NCBI RefSeq assembly: GCF_050038885.1
Contig: NZ_CP143624.1
Location: forward strand, 9,441,620-9,505,619
Source of the DNA: Myxococcus flavus
Lineage (GTDB): Bacteria > Myxococcota > Myxococcia > Myxococcales > Myxococcaceae
Direction of reading: 5' to 3'
DNA: 64,000 bases
Part shown: positions 24,002 to 34,015 of the stretch, in pieces
Layout: every line of letters starts with the position of its first letter
How positions within the stretch are numbered: position 1 is the stretch's first letter
Program-made: the position numbers and the translations under genes
The notes under the pieces: model-generated
What the model saw: the letters and a program-made list of their open reading frames with translations, nothing else
Told to the model about the DNA's origin: nothing
Databases searched by the model: none

Positions 24002-24044
24002 ATCTCCTAGTCTGGGCCATGCCGCCCTGCCCGGTCACCCACCA

Positions 24045-24773
24045 ATGAGCCTGAACGACATCCTCCATTACCTTCGCCTGGGTGGCGTCACCCTCGCCCT
24101 GCTGCTCTTCGCCTCGGTCGCGGCGCTCATTGTCGCCGTCGAGCGCATCATCGCGCTCTGGGGCGTGGGGGAGCGCTCACGCGCCTTGGGTGAGACAGTG
24201 AACAAACACCTGCTGCGCGGCGACGTGGCGGCGGCTCGCACCGCGGCCGAGCGCTCCGACGCGGTGGCCGCCGACATCTTCCTGGCCGGGTTCGACCGGC
24301 TGGAGCGCAGCCGCGTCTCCGGGGGCTCCGGCATCGAGGCCGCCGTGGAGCGCGAGCGCGCCCAGGTGGCCCTCAAGCTGCGCCGCTACCTCTGGATCCT
24401 GGCCACCATCGGCTCGATTACGCCCTTCGTGGGCCTCTTCGGCACCGTGGCCGGCATCATGCGCTCCTTCAAGGACCTGGGCCTGGACGTGGAGGCCGGC
24501 GGCACTGGCGGCAGCGCGGCGGTGATGACGGGCATCTCCGAGGCGCTCGTGGCCACCGCCGTGGGCATCCTCGTCGCCGTGCAGGCCATGGTCTTCTACA
24601 ACTACTTCCAGGCCCGCCTGTCGCGCGTGCTGGTGGAGCTGCGCCTGATTGGCGATGAGTTCGTCGAGCTGCTCAAGGAGCGGGCCGCCGGCCTGCCCCC
24701 CGCCGAGCCCACGCCGCCCACGCCCGAACCCCAGGCCACCAGCGCGGCGCGCGCCGACGCGCAGCCCGCCTGA
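24045..24773 (+). CDS. exbB: MotA/TolQ/ExbB family proton channel protein
   Basis: A 242-residue inner-membrane protein that with ExbD uses the proton gradient to energise outer-membrane processes. Three membrane segments: residues ~10-32 (GGVTLALLLFASVAALIVAVE), ~115-140 (LWILATIGSITPFVGLFGTVAGIM) and ~160-185 (GISEALVATAVGILVAVQAMVFYNYF). The family signature ATIGSITPFVGLFGTVAGI and the SEALVATAVGI segment are intact. The start at 24045 is chosen by homology; the frame is open far upstream and the ribosome site is weak. exbD follows 18 bases later. No TonB or receptor gene is near. Confidence 0.93.
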   Translation: MSLNDILHYLRLGGVTLALLLFASVAALIVAVERIIALWGVGERSRALGETVNKHLLRGDVAAARTAAERSDAVAADIFLAGFDRLERSRVSGGSGIEAAVERERAQVALKLRRYLWILATIGSITPFVGLFGTVAGIMRSFKDLGLDVEAGGTGGSAAVMTGISEALVATAVGILVAVQAMVFYNYFQARLSRVLVELRLIGDEFVELLKERAAGLPPAEPTPPTPEPQATSAARADAQPA

Positions 24774-24791
24774 GCCGGAGGAGAACGCACC

Positions 24792-25244
24792 ATGGCCATG
24801 GGCAAGACACCGGGCAGCGACGACGGCGCCGAGGAAGGCGTCTTCGCCGAAATCAACATCACCCCGCTCACCGACATCTTCCTGGTGCTGCTCATCATCT
24901 TCATGGTGACCAGCTCCGTCATCGTCCAGCAGGGCCCCGGGGGCGGCGCCAAGGCGGGCCTCAAGGTGAACCTGCCCAAGGGCGGCGCCGCGGACGTCAC
25001 CGCGCGCACCACGGACCTGTCCGTGGCGGTGCTGGCGGACGGCCGCTTCATGCTCGCCGGGAACGTTGTCTCCCAGGACGAGCTCCAGCAGGCCTTCGAC
25101 GAGGCCAAGCAGAAGGACGCCGAGACGGTGGTCATCGTCCAGGCCGACGAGGGCGTTCCCCACGGCACCGTGGTGCAGGTGATGGAGCTGGCCAAGAAGG
25201 CCGGGCTCGCCCAGCTCGCCATCGGCGTGCGCGAAGGCGAATGA
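24792..25244 (+). CDS. exbD: ExbD/TolR family biopolymer transport protein
   Basis: A 150-residue partner of ExbB. Short cytoplasmic start, one membrane helix with the essential Asp (INITPLTDIFLVLLIIFMV, Asp ~27), then a periplasmic domain with VNLPKGG, LSVAVLADGRFMLAGNVVSQDEL and VVIVQADEGVPHGTVVQVMELAKKAGL, the standard ExbD/TolR fold. The ATG has a GGAGGAG ribosome site 8 bases upstream. It ends before a pair of strong hairpins shared with the convergent acyl-CoA dehydrogenase gene. Confidence 0.94.
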   Translation: MAMGKTPGSDDGAEEGVFAEINITPLTDIFLVLLIIFMVTSSVIVQQGPGGGAKAGLKVNLPKGGAADVTARTTDLSVAVLADGRFMLAGNVVSQDELQQAFDEAKQKDAETVVIVQADEGVPHGTVVQVMELAKKAGLAQLAIGVREGE

Positions 25245-25252
25245 AACACGAA

Positions 25253-25317
25253 GGCCACCCAGGGCGGATGCCCGGGTGGCCTCGGTGCGTCAGGTGCCCC
25301 GCTTCACGCGGGGCACC
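25253..25317. terminator. Two perfect hairpins between convergent genes
   Basis: GGCCACCC/GGGTGGCC (25253-25260 with 25274-25281) and GGTGCCCCGC/GCGGGGCACC (25293-25302 with 25308-25317, loop TTCAC), both mismatch-free. They fill the space between exbD (ends 25244) and the acyl-CoA dehydrogenase gene (ends 25333) and could stop transcription from both sides. No U-run. Confidence 0.7.
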
Positions 25318-25332
25318 GACTCAGGTCCAGCC

Positions 25333-27177
<1,845 letters not shown>

Positions 27178-27303
27178 GGCCACTCCTGCGTGACGGCTCG
27201 CTGCCCGCCCTCATTGAAAAGGGACAAGGTCAGCGGCGCGTTGAGACGCAAGAAGTGTGGCGGCGACTGATTTTTGAGTCAACCCAGAATGACACCTCGC
27301 GTT

Positions 27304-27327
27304 GAGCGGCGGTCAGAACCGCCACTC
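27304..27327 (-). terminator. Hairpin after the MaoC gene pair
   Basis: GGCGGT/ACCGCC (27308-27313 with 27318-27323, loop of 4) extended by GAG/CTC across one mismatch. It lies 18 bases after the stop of the minus-strand MaoC gene and upstream of the acyl-CoA dehydrogenase, suggesting the latter has its own promoter. Confidence 0.5.
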
Positions 27328-27345
27328 GAGACGCGCTGCGGCTGC

Positions 27346-28020
27346 CTACTTCTTCGCCTTCTTTGCCGTGGGAAGCGTGGCTGTCTTGGCCGCCGGCTTT
27401 TCCCGGGGGACCGTCTTCTTCGACGAGACACCCGCGCGGCGTTCGTCCGCATCCTCGCCCTCGTCGCTGGAAGCGGCGGTGCTGGAGGGAGTCGCGGACG
27501 CGGGCGCGGCGGCGGAGCTCAGGCTCTCGCGCGGCACCTCCACCACGATGGGGGACTGCCCCGAGCGCTGCCGGTTCTCGTCCTCGAGCGAGTAGAAGAG
27601 CTGGATCTGCGAGGAGCCCTTCATCACCAGCTCGCCCTTCTGGTTCTCCGCCCAGAGGTCGATTTCGACGAAGTACCGGCCGCCCGAGCCGTGCCGGTCG
27701 CTCACTCGGCCCTTGCACACGACGGTGTCGCCCGGCCACACCATCTTGATGAAGCGCACGTTGTAGCGGCGCATCTGCCCGCCGCGCGCCCAGTCGCTGA
27801 TGAGCTGGCCGAGCATGCCCATGACGAGCATGCCGGGGGCGTAGACGCTCGGCATGCCCACGCTCTTGGCGTAGAGCTCGTCGACGTGGACCGGATTGAA
27901 GTCACCGGACGCACCGGCGTAGCGCGCCAGCTGGACGCGGTCGACGGGCGCCTTCGCCAGCGCGGGCAGCTCGTCCCCCACGCGGATGGCTTCGAAGTAC
28001 AACTTGCGCGCGGGCATCAC
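27346..28020 (-). CDS. MaoC-like hydratase/dehydratase with Lys-rich tail
   Basis: A 224-residue protein. Residues ~1-150 form a hot-dog MaoC domain with the catalytic hydratase-2 pattern in YAGASGDFNPVHVDELYAKSVGM (Asp and His of the D-x5-H motif) and VYAPGMLVMGMLGQLI. Expected reaction: hydration of enoyl-CoA or dehydration of 3-hydroxyacyl-ACP. The last ~70 residues are disordered, first Ala/Ser/Asp-rich then strongly basic (EKPAAKTATLPTAKKAKK), which is unusual. The start overlaps the previous stop: GTG 28018-28020 (GTGA) or ATG 28015-28017. The tight coupling to another MaoC-fold gene suggests a heterodimer like HadAB/HadBC. Confidence 0.9.
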   Translation of the reverse strand: MMPARKLYFEAIRVGDELPALAKAPVDRVQLARYAGASGDFNPVHVDELYAKSVGMPSVYAPGMLVMGMLGQLISDWARGGQMRRYNVRFIKMVWPGDTVVCKGRVSDRHGSGGRYFVEIDLWAENQKGELVMKGSSQIQLFYSLEDENRQRSGQSPIVVEVPRESLSSAAAPASATPSSTAASSDEGEDADERRAGVSSKKTVPREKPAAKTATLPTAKKAKK

Positions 28021-28466
28021 GGGGTCTCCTTGGCGGCGCGGACCACCAGCGTCCGGCGAGCGCGGAACACGAGGTTGCCTTCCTCGTCGCGGCCTTCGTC
28101 CTCGATGACCGCGATATCCATCTTCCCGGACATGCCAGGGCGCTCGAAGACATCCGACACGCGGGTGGAAACGTAGATGCGGTCCCCGGCGAAGATGGGC
28201 CGCTCGTAGTCGAAGCCCTGCTCCGCGTGGAGCAGGCTCTTGATGCCCACGCCCAGGAGCTCCCGCAGGTCCGCCGCGGAGTGGAAGGACGCGGGGAACG
28301 TGGGGGGCGCGATGATGGTCGGGTAGCCCGAGGCCCGGGCGTACTCCTCATCGTAGTAGATGGGGTTGTAGTCCCCGATGGCCTCCGCGAACCGACGGAT
28401 GGCGCCCTTTTCGACCTCGTTCAGCGTCGGCGGCGAGGCGCGGCCGATCGCGTTCTTGTCCAGCAT
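28017..28466 (-). CDS. MaoC N-terminal-type (FAS1 dehydratase-like) protein
   Basis: A 149-residue hot-dog protein of the kind that forms the non-catalytic or substrate-binding half of (3R)-hydroxyacyl dehydratases such as mycobacterial HadA/HadC. Sequence hallmarks: AIGDYNPIYYDEEYARASGYPTIIAPPTF, LLHAEQGFDYERPIFAGDRIYVSTRV. It lacks the clear D-x5-H catalytic pair of its neighbour, consistent with a heterodimer. GGAGAGG just before the ATG supports the start. It follows the DapB-like gene by 14 bases. Confidence 0.9.
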   Translation of the reverse strand: MLDKNAIGRASPPTLNEVEKGAIRRFAEAIGDYNPIYYDEEYARASGYPTIIAPPTFPASFHSAADLRELLGVGIKSLLHAEQGFDYERPIFAGDRIYVSTRVSDVFERPGMSGKMDIAVIEDEGRDEEGNLVFRARRTLVVRAAKETP

Positions 28467-28480
28467 TTCCTCTCCTGACT

Positions 28481-29482
28481 CTAGCGTCCGGCCGGAAGCT
28501 CGAGCACCGTGAGGAGCCCAGCTTCGGCGGCCGTCAAGCGTGGCGCGGCATTCACCAGCGCATTCGCGGTGGCCCGGTCGCCCGCCACTCCCCCCGGGAT
28601 TTCCAACACCAGCTTCGGGTCAGCGTCGATTTCGATACGGTCCTTGGGCTCGTCCGCCCCCACGGCGATGGTCAGCTCCAGCCGCACCCGTTCCTGTCCA
28701 TCCTCCAACCCCACCACCGACTGGAACATCCCAGCCACCCTTCCCTTCCTGACGGGGAACGCGCCGCCGGAGATGTCCTCCTCGGCGAACACGGGGGCTA
28801 CTTCTTCTTCGAAGTCGTCGCAATCGAGCCCCAGGCCGAGGGCCGCGAGCGCCGCCGACTCTACGAGGCCGACATGACCCAGTTGCTCACTGTCCACCAG
28901 GTCGAAGAACTCGTCCTCGGTCAGCCCCGCGCCCACCTTGCGCTGGAGCGCCTCGCGCCGCGTGCGCGCGTCCACCACGCGCGTCACGGTCGCGCGCCGC
29001 ACGGGGCCGCACACCTGCCCGGCGACCGCCACCAGACGGTCCATCACGAAGCCCGGATTCGCACCGGTGCCCACCACCGCCACGCCCGCCTTCTGCGCGG
29101 CCTGGTCGAGCTTGTCCGCCAGCTCCGGATACCGCAGGTGCGGGAAGGCCAGCTCCTCGCAGGTGCTGGCCACCGGCAGGCCGCGCCTCACCGCGTCCAG
29201 CACCTGGTCGATGACCTTCGGCAACCGCGAGCCGGTGGCATGCAGCACCACCACGCCCTTGCGCTTGCCCACCGCCTGCTCCAGCGAGTCCACCACCTTG
29301 ATGCGGGGAGCAGGACCGCCCAGGACCTCTCCCAGCGAGCGACCCACCAGGCCGGATTGGACGTCCACCGCGCCGATGAGCTCCACCTCCGGCGAAGACA
29401 TCGCGGCCCGGGCAATTTCCTGACCGATGAACCCCAGCCCCATCACCACCACCGGCACGGGCCCTTCCGGGGCTTTAGCCAT
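28481..29482 (-). CDS. DapB-like NAD(P)-dependent reductase/dehydrogenase
   Basis: A 333-residue protein with an N-terminal Rossmann motif (VVVMGLGFIGQEIARAA), then GAVDVQSGLVGRSLGEVLG. It resembles dihydrodipicolinate reductases and especially the 2,4-diaminopentanoate dehydrogenase-like branch: GVVVLHATGSRLP, ASTCEELAFPHLRYPELADKLD, VGTGANPGFVMDRLVAV. True DapB is ~270 residues and has a distinct HHxxK motif not seen here, so the substrate is unclear. ATG at 29480-29482 is preferred to the GTG 5 codons upstream because GGAG lies 9 bases before it. First gene of a run with the two MaoC genes; a plausible promoter lies at 29538-29567. Confidence 0.86.
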   Translation of the reverse strand: MAKAPEGPVPVVVMGLGFIGQEIARAAMSSPEVELIGAVDVQSGLVGRSLGEVLGGPAPRIKVVDSLEQAVGKRKGVVVLHATGSRLPKVIDQVLDAVRRGLPVASTCEELAFPHLRYPELADKLDQAAQKAGVAVVGTGANPGFVMDRLVAVAGQVCGPVRRATVTRVVDARTRREALQRKVGAGLTEDEFFDLVDSEQLGHVGLVESAALAALGLGLDCDDFEEEVAPVFAEEDISGGAFPVRKGRVAGMFQSVVGLEDGQERVRLELTIAVGADEPKDRIEIDADPKLVLEIPGGVAGDRATANALVNAAPRLTAAEAGLLTVLELPAGR

Positions 29483-29537
29483 CGGAGATTGCTCCACGAT
29501 TCCAAGGGGTTAGCGATACAGTCCAGCGTTGCCGCGC

Positions 29538-29567
29538 ACCATAAATCACACCTTGGCGGGCAGGCAA
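29538..29567 (-). promoter_or_regulatory. Probable promoter of the DapB-like/MaoC operon
   Basis: Minus strand: -35 TTGCCT (29567-29562), 18-base spacer, -10 TATGGT (29543-29538). The -10 box is the same as at the aspS promoter in this window. The start would be near 29531, ~50 bases before the gene. Confidence 0.45.
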
Positions 29568-29654
29568 GCGTGACGTGGTTCTACCAGTCTTCCTGCAAGG
29601 GAGAACCTCCAAGGATTTCCACGGTTTAGAAGCATACGTGGGGGCCTGGGGGCC

Positions 29655-29683
29655 TTTTGGGCGCCGATACGTGCGTGTATAAA
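29655..29683 (+). promoter_or_regulatory. Possible promoter of the HD-GYP response regulator gene
   Basis: Plus strand: -10 TATAAA (29678-29683), 17-base spacer, weak -35 TTTTGG (29655-29660). Transcription would start near 29690 and the gene at 29727. Confidence 0.35.
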
Positions 29684-29726
29684 GCTGTACAGGCACGCTG
29701 TTCTCCTGGTTGGAGGCTCCTCGGGC

Positions 29727-30842
29727 ATGGATCGCATCCTCGTCGTGGACGACGACGTACTTATCCTGGCGGCGCTGTCCCGCATCCTCCAGGCCGAAGG
29801 CTACGACGTCGTCACGCACAGCGACCCGGCGCTGGCCGCGCGCGAGGTGGGCTTCCAGGTGGTGCTGACGGACTTCATGATGCCGTACCTCAACGGCATC
29901 GAGCTGCTGGGGGCCCTGCGGGAGAAGAACCCCAAGGCCGTGCGGCTGATGCTGACGGCCGCGGCGGACTTCCGCACGGCATCCGAGGCGGTCAACCGCG
30001 GCGAGGTCTTCCGACTGCTGGGCAAGCCCTGGTCGCTCAGCGACCTCACGAGCAGCGTGCGCCAGGCCTTCGACCACTACCGCCTGGTGGACGCCAACGA
30101 GCGGCTGCAGCGCGAGGTCGCGGAGAAGAACGCGGAGCTGGTGGCCATCAACCGCGACCTGGAGCGTCGGGTGGTGGAGCGCACCACGGGGCTGCTCGAC
30201 GGCCTCATCAGCGCGCTGGACTACCGCGACACGGAGACGCAGTGGCACTCGCGCCGCGTGTCCCTCTACTCGCGGCGGCTGGCGCAGGAAGTGGGCTTGA
30301 CGGGGGCGGCGCTCGACGTGGTGGAGCAAGGCGCGCTGCTGCACGACATCGGGAAGATTGGCGTGCGCGACTCCATCCTGCTCAAGCCCGGGCCGCTCAC
30401 GCCGGAGGAATGGGTGGAGATGCGCAAGCACCCGGAGTTCGGCTACCGGATGCTCGCGAAGATGCCCTACCTGCACGAGGCCGCGCTCATCGTGCTCCAG
30501 CACCAGGAGCGCTGGGACGGCAAGGGCTACCCGCAGAACCTGGCGGGTGAGGACATCGTGCTGGGCGCGCGCATCTTCTGCCTCGCCGACACGGTGGATG
30601 CCATCACCTCCGATCGCCCCTACCGCAAGGGGCGGCCCATGAGCGTGGCCCGGGATGAAATCCGCCGCTGCGCCGGCACCCAGTTCGACCCGGCGCTGGC
30701 GGAGGCGTTCCTCAACATCCCCGAGACGGAGTGGCAGCGCATCCGCCAGGAGGTCGAGGCCATGGAAGCGGCGGAGAGCGAGCGCTGGAACAGCGATCCG
30801 CTCGGGCCGCCGGCACCGCTGGCGAAGGCCAGCTGCGCCTGA
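29727..30842 (+). CDS. Response regulator with HD-GYP phosphodiesterase output
   Basis: A 371-residue protein: receiver domain (residues 1-120; acidic pair in LVVDDD, phospho-acceptor in VVLTDFMMP, Thr in MLTAAAD, Lys in LGKPW), a coiled-coil linker (RLQREVAEKNAELVAINRDLERR), then an HD-GYP domain (~155-345) with HSRRVSLYS, HDIGKIGVRDSILLKPG, HPEFGYRML and HQERWDGKGYPQNLAGEDI. HD-GYP enzymes hydrolyse c-di-GMP. The usual HHE is HQE here, replacing one metal-ligand His (see findings). GGAGG precedes the ATG. It ends 3 bases from the convergent HEAT-cyclophilin gene, so no terminator fits between them. Confidence 0.94.
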   Translation: MDRILVVDDDVLILAALSRILQAEGYDVVTHSDPALAAREVGFQVVLTDFMMPYLNGIELLGALREKNPKAVRLMLTAAADFRTASEAVNRGEVFRLLGKPWSLSDLTSSVRQAFDHYRLVDANERLQREVAEKNAELVAINRDLERRVVERTTGLLDGLISALDYRDTETQWHSRRVSLYSRRLAQEVGLTGAALDVVEQGALLHDIGKIGVRDSILLKPGPLTPEEWVEMRKHPEFGYRMLAKMPYLHEAALIVLQHQERWDGKGYPQNLAGEDIVLGARIFCLADTVDAITSDRPYRKGRPMSVARDEIRRCAGTQFDPALAEAFLNIPETEWQRIRQEVEAMEAAESERWNSDPLGPPAPLAKASCA

Positions 30843-30845
30843 GCC

Positions 30846-32999
30846 TCAGTGCGGCAGCGCCACCGCGCGCACCTCGCGGATGACGTCCCCCTCCAGGAGC
30901 GCATCCACCACGTCCATGCCGGACACCACCTCGCCGAAGGCCGTGTAGCGGCCATCCAGGTGGGGCTGCGGTGTGTGCGTGAAGAAGAACTGACTTCCGC
31001 CGGTGTCCTTCCCCGCGAGCGCCATCCCCACGGTGCCACGCGCATACGGCATGCGCGTCACCTCGCAGCGAATGGAGTAGCCGGGACCGCCTTCCCCGTC
31101 ACCGCGCGGGTCGCCTCCCTGCGCGACGAAGTCCGGCACCACGCGGTGGAAGGTGATGCCGTTGAAGTAGCCCTTCTCCGCCAACGCGAAGAGGTTGCCC
31201 GAGGTGAGCGGGGCCTCGGGTGAATTCAGGCGCACCGTGATGTCGCCCTTGTCGGTCCGGAAGGTCAGCATGGCGTGAGCAGGCGCGGCGGGGGGCCGGA
31301 ACGCGTACGCGGGCTGCTCCACGCGCTCCGAGCGCACGCGCTGGCCCGTCAGCTCGCTGAGGGCCTGGGCCGCCACGCGCCGCACGTTGGCGTGCGGATG
31401 CAGGAGCCACTCGCGAAAACGCTGCTCGGCGCCCCGTCCCTGGAGCGCGACGAGCGCCCCCGCCACGGGCTCCGCGAGGTCTCCCGGCGTCTGGGAAACC
31501 CGCGCCGCCAGGGCCTCCACGCCCGGGAGCGCCTTGGCATCCTTCAGCCGCCCCGCCGTGGCCGCCGCAGCGCCCGCCACCACCACGTCGTCCCCTTCGA
31601 TGAGCTGACGCACCGGCGCCGCCGCCTCGGGCACGGGCCGCGCCGACACCACGTCCAGCGCCGCCAGCTTCACCCGCGCGTCCGGATGGCGCAGGTACTC
31701 CACCGCGAAGGCCGCGCCCCCCTGCCCCTTCGTCTGCGCCACCTCTCGCAGCCCCAGCGCGAGCCGGCGCGGCTCCGGGACACGCCCGTAGCCACACCCC
31801 AGGACTTCCTTCAGCGCCCCCACCTGCCGGTCCATCGCCGCCGCGAGCCGGCAGTCCAGCCACGCGAGGTCCGCGCGCGCCACGTCCGAGGCCGCGCCCG
31901 GTTCAGCGTCCGCCAGCGCGAGCCGCAGCGACTCCAGCGTGGGGCGGCCGAAGGCCGGCAGCCCCTGCTGCGCCAGGGCCAGCAGCGGGTGGCCCTCGGC
32001 GGATCGCGCCAGCGTCTCGGCCCGGGCCTTCGCGTCGCCCGTCGCCGTCGGCAGCGGCATGCCCCGGGCGACCCGCTTCGCGCGCACCGCCAGGGCCTCC
32101 AGTGCGTCGACCGCCGCGCACGGGCCGCTGCAGGTCGCCGCCAGCTTCGCCAGCGACCGCGCCGCCTCCGCGGCCACGCGCGGCGCCGGGTCCTCCAGCA
32201 GCCGTCCCAGCACGACGGCATCCTCGGGCCCGCCCACGTCGCCAAAGCCCTTCGCACACAGGGCTCGCACGTCCGCGTCCGCATCCCCCAGGCAGCGGCG
32301 CAGCGCGGCCAGGGCCTGCGGCCGCCTCACCGTCGAAAGCAGGTAGGCACCGCTCAGCCGGGCCTCCACGGGCTGCGCCACCCCGAGCAGCGCCTCCGCC
32401 GGCGCCAACGGCACCTGGGCGGCCACCGCGGCACCGCGAATCCGCGCCGCCACCCCCACCGCCCGCGCGGCCTGTCCCGCCAGTGACGCGTCCTCACTCC
32501 GCATCCGCTCCGCTAGCCGAGACACGGCCCCGGGCGTGCCCAGCCGGCCCAGGGCCTCGAGCACCGTGCGTCGCGCAGCCACGTCGGACTCCGCCTCCTC
32601 GGCGGCCAGCAGCGCGGCCTCCAGCGACGCGAGCTCGGCCTCCGTCAGCGGCTCCCAGGAGAGGGCCAGGACTCCGGCCGCGAAGGCCGCCTCGCCGCGC
32701 ACGTCCGCATGGGCGTCCTTCAGCCCCGCCAGCATCGCCTCCAGCGTCGAGGGGTCCTGGATGCGGGCCAGCGCTCGCAGCGCGCGCTCGCGAACCGGGA
32801 CACTCGGATCGCTGGTGGCGAGCGCCACCAGGGCGCCGTTGCCCAGCGAGCGCGAGTCCTCCCAGTCCTGGATGCGGTCCATCGAGTCCTCGGCGGCGGT
32901 TGCCACCTCCACGGGAGGCACGGCACGGACGCAGCCGGAGAGCAATGAGAGCGAGAGGGCCCAAGCCGGCAGGTGACGAACGGAGAGCGAGCGGCGCAT
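30846..32999 (-). CDS. HEAT-repeat lipoprotein fused to a cyclophilin-type prolyl isomerase
   Basis: A 717-residue exported protein. Signal and lipobox (LSLSLLSGC, Cys at ~22), then ~540 residues of HEAT/PBS-like helical repeats (for example DPSVPVRERALRALARIQD, DAHADVRGEAAFAAGVL, DPAPRVAAEAARSLAKLA, HPDARVKLAALDVVS). The C-terminal ~145 residues are a cyclophilin: GDITVRLNSPEAPLTSGNLF, GITFHRVVPDFVAQGGDP (catalytic Arg), GTVGMAL, GSQFFFTHTPQPHLDGRYTAFG. Cyclophilins catalyse Xaa-Pro cis/trans isomerisation; the HEAT solenoid would bring client proteins. Probably anchored in the outer or inner membrane facing the periplasm. Divergent from 33065 with a 65-base gap. Confidence 0.92.
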   Translation of the reverse strand: MRRSLSVRHLPAWALSLSLLSGCVRAVPPVEVATAAEDSMDRIQDWEDSRSLGNGALVALATSDPSVPVRERALRALARIQDPSTLEAMLAGLKDAHADVRGEAAFAAGVLALSWEPLTEAELASLEAALLAAEEAESDVAARRTVLEALGRLGTPGAVSRLAERMRSEDASLAGQAARAVGVAARIRGAAVAAQVPLAPAEALLGVAQPVEARLSGAYLLSTVRRPQALAALRRCLGDADADVRALCAKGFGDVGGPEDAVVLGRLLEDPAPRVAAEAARSLAKLAATCSGPCAAVDALEALAVRAKRVARGMPLPTATGDAKARAETLARSAEGHPLLALAQQGLPAFGRPTLESLRLALADAEPGAASDVARADLAWLDCRLAAAMDRQVGALKEVLGCGYGRVPEPRRLALGLREVAQTKGQGGAAFAVEYLRHPDARVKLAALDVVSARPVPEAAAPVRQLIEGDDVVVAGAAAATAGRLKDAKALPGVEALAARVSQTPGDLAEPVAGALVALQGRGAEQRFREWLLHPHANVRRVAAQALSELTGQRVRSERVEQPAYAFRPPAAPAHAMLTFRTDKGDITVRLNSPEAPLTSGNLFALAEKGYFNGITFHRVVPDFVAQGGDPRGDGEGGPGYSIRCEVTRMPYARGTVGMALAGKDTGGSQFFFTHTPQPHLDGRYTAFGEVVSGMDVVDALLEGDVIREVRAVALPH

Positions 33000-33064
33000 G
33001 CCGCGGGCCTAGGTCAATTCTCCGCGAAAATCCAGGGGTTAGGCCACGAGGGAGTTTGACACGC

Positions 33065-34003
33065 GTGGCCCCGCGCTCCGAAGATGGGCGCTGGTTTCTC
33101 TCCGCGGGAGCGCTGGTCCTGAACTGCCCTGGCTGCGGCTCGAAGGTAGCCGCCAACACGTCCATCTGTCCCGACTGCGACTACATCATCGATGGCTCGT
33201 TCCTCTCCGGTGGGCCATCCGCGGACGCACCCGAAGAGTCCACGGACGCCGCGGAGGATCCCCGGAGGGTCGCCAAGCCTGCCCCGCGGCGCCCCCGGCC
33301 GGCGCCGGGCCGCTCCGGAAGCCGTCCAGCAGCGGCCGCTCCGCCGAATGCGGACGCCACCAACATCCGGAGCATGGACGAGGTCGTCCGCAGCGCCCCC
33401 CAGCAGCGCGCCGCCCGCTCCGGGGCCGCGCGTCCCGCCCCGCGCAAGGCCCCCGCGCCTGCGCCGGAGCCCGTCTCCTCGGCGGACCCGTGGAACCGCT
33501 CGGACGACCTGGAGGAGAGCAGCGGCGGCGTGGCCGACCCCGACGAGCTCATCCGTGACGCGAAGGAGCTGTTCAGCCAACTCCACGGGGGCGACAAGGT
33601 GGCGTTCTGGGGTTCGGCCCTGGTGCTGCTGTCGTGCTTCCTGCCGTGGAAGGAGACGGCGGTGGACGGCGACGTGCTCGGGCTGATGAGCCTGGGCGCT
33701 GTCGCGTTCGTGCTGTCCATCGGCATGATGACGGCCGTCACGATTCGCGTGAAGGGCTCGCTGCCGAACGTGAATCCCGTCGTGCCGTGGATGGGTCAGC
33801 TCATCGCCAGCATCGTGTGCCTCATCTGGTGCGGCATCTACATCAAGGTGTCGTCCGACACGACGATGGTGCCCACGCCCATCGGCAACTCGGAGATGAT
33901 GAACTCGTCCCCGAGCTTCGGCGTCTACGTGGCCATCCTGGGCTCGCTCGCGGCGCTGGGCGGCACGCTGCTGGGTCTCAAGGGCCAGTCCGAGCACTAC
34001 TGA
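33065..34003 (+). CDS. Zinc-ribbon membrane protein
   Basis: A 312-residue protein. After ~20 residues a zinc ribbon, CPGCGSKVAANTSICPDC (two CxxC), then a long Pro/Ala/Arg-rich disordered region with many acidic and basic patches, and a C-terminal membrane part with about four hydrophobic segments (FWGSALVLLSCFLPW, LGLMSLGAVAFVLSIGMMTAV, QLIASIVCLIWCGIYI, VYVAILGSLAALGGTLLGL). The GTG at 33065 has GGGAG upstream; the frame is open farther back. It is 12 bases upstream of the MoxR gene, so it likely belongs to the MoxR-DUF58 operon. No known family. Confidence 0.75.
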   Translation: MAPRSEDGRWFLSAGALVLNCPGCGSKVAANTSICPDCDYIIDGSFLSGGPSADAPEESTDAAEDPRRVAKPAPRRPRPAPGRSGSRPAAAAPPNADATNIRSMDEVVRSAPQQRAARSGAARPAPRKAPAPAPEPVSSADPWNRSDDLEESSGGVADPDELIRDAKELFSQLHGGDKVAFWGSALVLLSCFLPWKETAVDGDVLGLMSLGAVAFVLSIGMMTAVTIRVKGSLPNVNPVVPWMGQLIASIVCLIWCGIYIKVSSDTTMVPTPIGNSEMMNSSPSFGVYVAILGSLAALGGTLLGLKGQSEHY

Positions 34004-34015
34004 GCACGTCCTCGC

